A stretch of DNA of 64,000 nucleotides from Cytobacillus sp. FSL H8-0458 (GTDB taxonomy: Bacteria; Bacillota; Bacilli; Bacillales; Cytobacillaceae): positions 1,302,001 through 1,366,000 of the forward strand of contig NZ_JBBOBR010000001.1 in assembly GCF_038002165.1 (NCBI RefSeq), in the 5' to 3' direction. Positions 62,893 to 64,000 of this stretch are shown here, one piece after another. Under the pieces are notes generated by a model. It was given only the letters and a program-made list of their open reading frames with translations. It ran no database searches and was not told the origin of the DNA. How positions within the stretch are numbered: position 1 is the first letter of the stretch; every line of letters starts with the position of its first letter. The position numbers and the translations under genes are program-made.

Positions 62893-63222
62893 GTGGAGGT
62901 ATTAAATATAGAGAAAATCAAGGCCGATCCAAATGCGGCCGTTCCACTTAAAACGGTATTTTCACAAAAAGCTCTGGCTGGAGACATGAAAGTGGGTACA
63001 GTTGTTATTCCACCGGGAAAGCGAGTTCCTCTGACTGGTGTTTCGAACCATAGAGAGAATGAGTATTCCATTATCGTAAAAGGTTCCATTGTAACAGAAA
63101 CCAATGGAAAAACGTATCGGGTGTCAAGTGGGGAAGCAACTTATATTCCTGCCGGCCAAGAGCATATTGCCTATAATGACAGTGACGAGGATTGTGAAAT
63201 TGTTTGGGTGCTGGTTGGTTAG
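62893..63222 (+). CDS. Small cupin protein
   Basis: A 109-residue single-domain cupin. The two motifs are seen as NHRENEYSIIVKGSIVTETNG and ATYIPAGQEHIAYNDSD. It starts at GTG 62893, one base after the hyuB stop (AATAAAGTG). It may be an enzyme of the pathway (isomerase or ring-processing) or a ligand-binding helper; the role is unknown. A strong terminator follows. Confidence 0.75.
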   Translation: MEVLNIEKIKADPNAAVPLKTVFSQKALAGDMKVGTVVIPPGKRVPLTGVSNHRENEYSIIVKGSIVTETNGKTYRVSSGEATYIPAGQEHIAYNDSDEDCEIVWVLVG

Positions 63223-63233
63223 CATCATTCACC

Positions 63234-63264
63234 ATAAAGACCTTGCTTGGGCAAGGTCTTTATT
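63234..63264 (+). terminator. Terminator of the hyuAB-cupin unit
   Basis: ATAAAGACCTTGC pairs with GCAAGGTCTTTAT around TTGG. It separates the hydrolase genes from the permease gene. Confidence 0.85.
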
Positions 63265-63317
63265 ATAAAAGGATTTTACAGAATATTCCGATATAAAATT
63301 GAAGGAGTTGAATAGAA

Positions 63318-64000
63318 ATGGAAGATGTGTCTCTAAGGAAAAGCAGTGGAAAAGATGAAGCTCTTGCTTCTGTGCCAATGAATGAGAGGCAGCACTGGAT
63401 TTCACCCGCTGTTATATTTGGGGGGCTGGAATTTACAATTCCGGTATTAATGGTAGGTGCCACGTTAACAGCCAGTTTTGGACTTGGAAAGCTATTTTGG
63501 ATCTTGGCAGCAGCTCTCTTTGTCTTCCAATGGATCGGGAATGCCCTCGCAGGCTATATTGGGGCTAAAACTGGCCGGTCCTCTTCCGTAATTGCCAGAA
63601 CCAGCTTTGGTTCAACCCAGGCACGGTTTATCGTAGGATTGACGATCTTTATCGTTTCAATGGGCTGGTGGGCTTTGCAGACGGCAGTTGCCGGAAATGC
63701 CATTTCAGCAATGTTTGGAATTGACTATAAGACGCAGTGGTTCCTTTGGGCACTCGTAACAATCATAGCTGGTCTGCTATTTGCACTTCCGTCCATTATT
63801 GGCTACTCATCTATGAAATGGACTGATTACTTAGCTGTCCCTGCTGGCCTTCTTTTAATTGCGGGCGGTATCTTCTATGCTTTAAAAAATATCGGCTGGG
63901 AAAAGATCTCATCCTGGAACCCTGAACCGCAAATGACTTTTCTTGCTGCCGTTAGTTTAGTCATCGGTATTAACGTTTCTCAATGGGTTATTGCCTCCGA
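63318..64000 (+). CDS. NCS1-type permease (cytosine/purine/hydantoin family), N-terminal part
   Basis: The first 227 residues of a membrane transporter; the gene runs past the window end. The N-terminal segment (NERQHWISPAVIFGGLEFTI), the helix with FVFQWIGNALAGYIGAKTG and SSSVIARTSFGSTQAR fit the CodB/NCS1 family of nucleobase and hydantoin symporters. GAAGGAG lies twelve bases before ATG 63318. Next to hyuAB it most likely imports their substrate. It has its own leader after the terminator, so may be separately expressed or read through. Confidence 0.82.
   Translation, partial: MEDVSLRKSSGKDEALASVPMNERQHWISPAVIFGGLEFTIPVLMVGATLTASFGLGKLFWILAAALFVFQWIGNALAGYIGAKTGRSSSVIARTSFGSTQARFIVGLTIFIVSMGWWALQTAVAGNAISAMFGIDYKTQWFLWALVTIIAGLLFALPSIIGYSSMKWTDYLAVPAGLLLIAGGIFYALKNIGWEKISSWNPEPQMTFLAAVSLVIGINVSQWVIAS

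Noticed and set aside
1-64000. CRISPR array, rRNA or insertion sequence
   Set aside because: No regularly spaced repeats, no rRNA-like sequence and no transposase motifs were seen; the repeats found are explained by gene copies and hairpins.

Overview
The window reads as part of the chromosome of a low-GC Gram-positive spore-former of the Bacillaceae (Bacillus, Cytobacillus, Mesobacillus or a close relative). Grounds: AG-rich Shine-Dalgarno sequences, frequent TTG starts, Gram-positive lipoprotein signals, a YqxD homologue, an RsbR-type stressosome protein and LacI/cre-like operators. No rRNA, tRNA, CRISPR array or intact transposase was found.

1-16 kb, core plus a rearranged sugar locus. 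The 3' end of bioA, a short UvrC-like protein, a von Willebrand A protein and an RsbR-like STAS protein lead into a complete beta-glucoside operon: LacI regulator, ABC importer, GH1 beta-glucosidase and GH30 glucosidase, with three palindromic operators. Around it lie debris: a decayed copy of the lacI promoter/start (1789-1895), two 5'-truncated GH30 copies (5513-6254 and 15163-15966), and a fragment of an EVE-domain gene (6273-6706) whose intact relative sits 28 kb away.

16-32.5 kb, one sigma-54-controlled catabolic operon. A PAS/AAA+/Fis activator is followed by its probable enhancer sites and a consensus -24/-12 promoter. Twelve genes then run in one direction: two M29/NicX-type metalloenzymes, a tripartite tricarboxylate (TctACB) importer, a KdgT-like permease, a crotonase, a CaiB-type CoA-transferase, a CaiE/gamma-carbonic-anhydrase-like protein, a GabT-like aminotransferase, a GabD-like dehydrogenase and GlcD/GlcF-type oxidase subunits. 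The substrate is not evident, and the combination may be an undescribed pathway.

33-58 kb, an AT-rich defence island. It holds an McrBC system whose McrB carries two EVE-like reader regions; a type I restriction system in the order S'-R-S-M with spare S fragments; a DprA / phosphoribosyltransferase-zinc-finger / HAD trio resembling the ShosTA toxin-antitoxin defence; broken DUF2075 and nuclease genes; a second McrBC-like pair (MrcB-AAA plus DUF2357 nuclease); and a MazG-like pyrophosphohydrolase. Period-11 direct repeats and a stranded gene 3' end near 45.4-46.1 kb hint at an integration boundary.

58-64 kb, an XRE-cupin regulator followed by HyuA, HyuB, a small cupin and an NCS1-type permease (cut by the window end), which looks like uptake and hydrolysis of a hydantoin or other cyclic amide.
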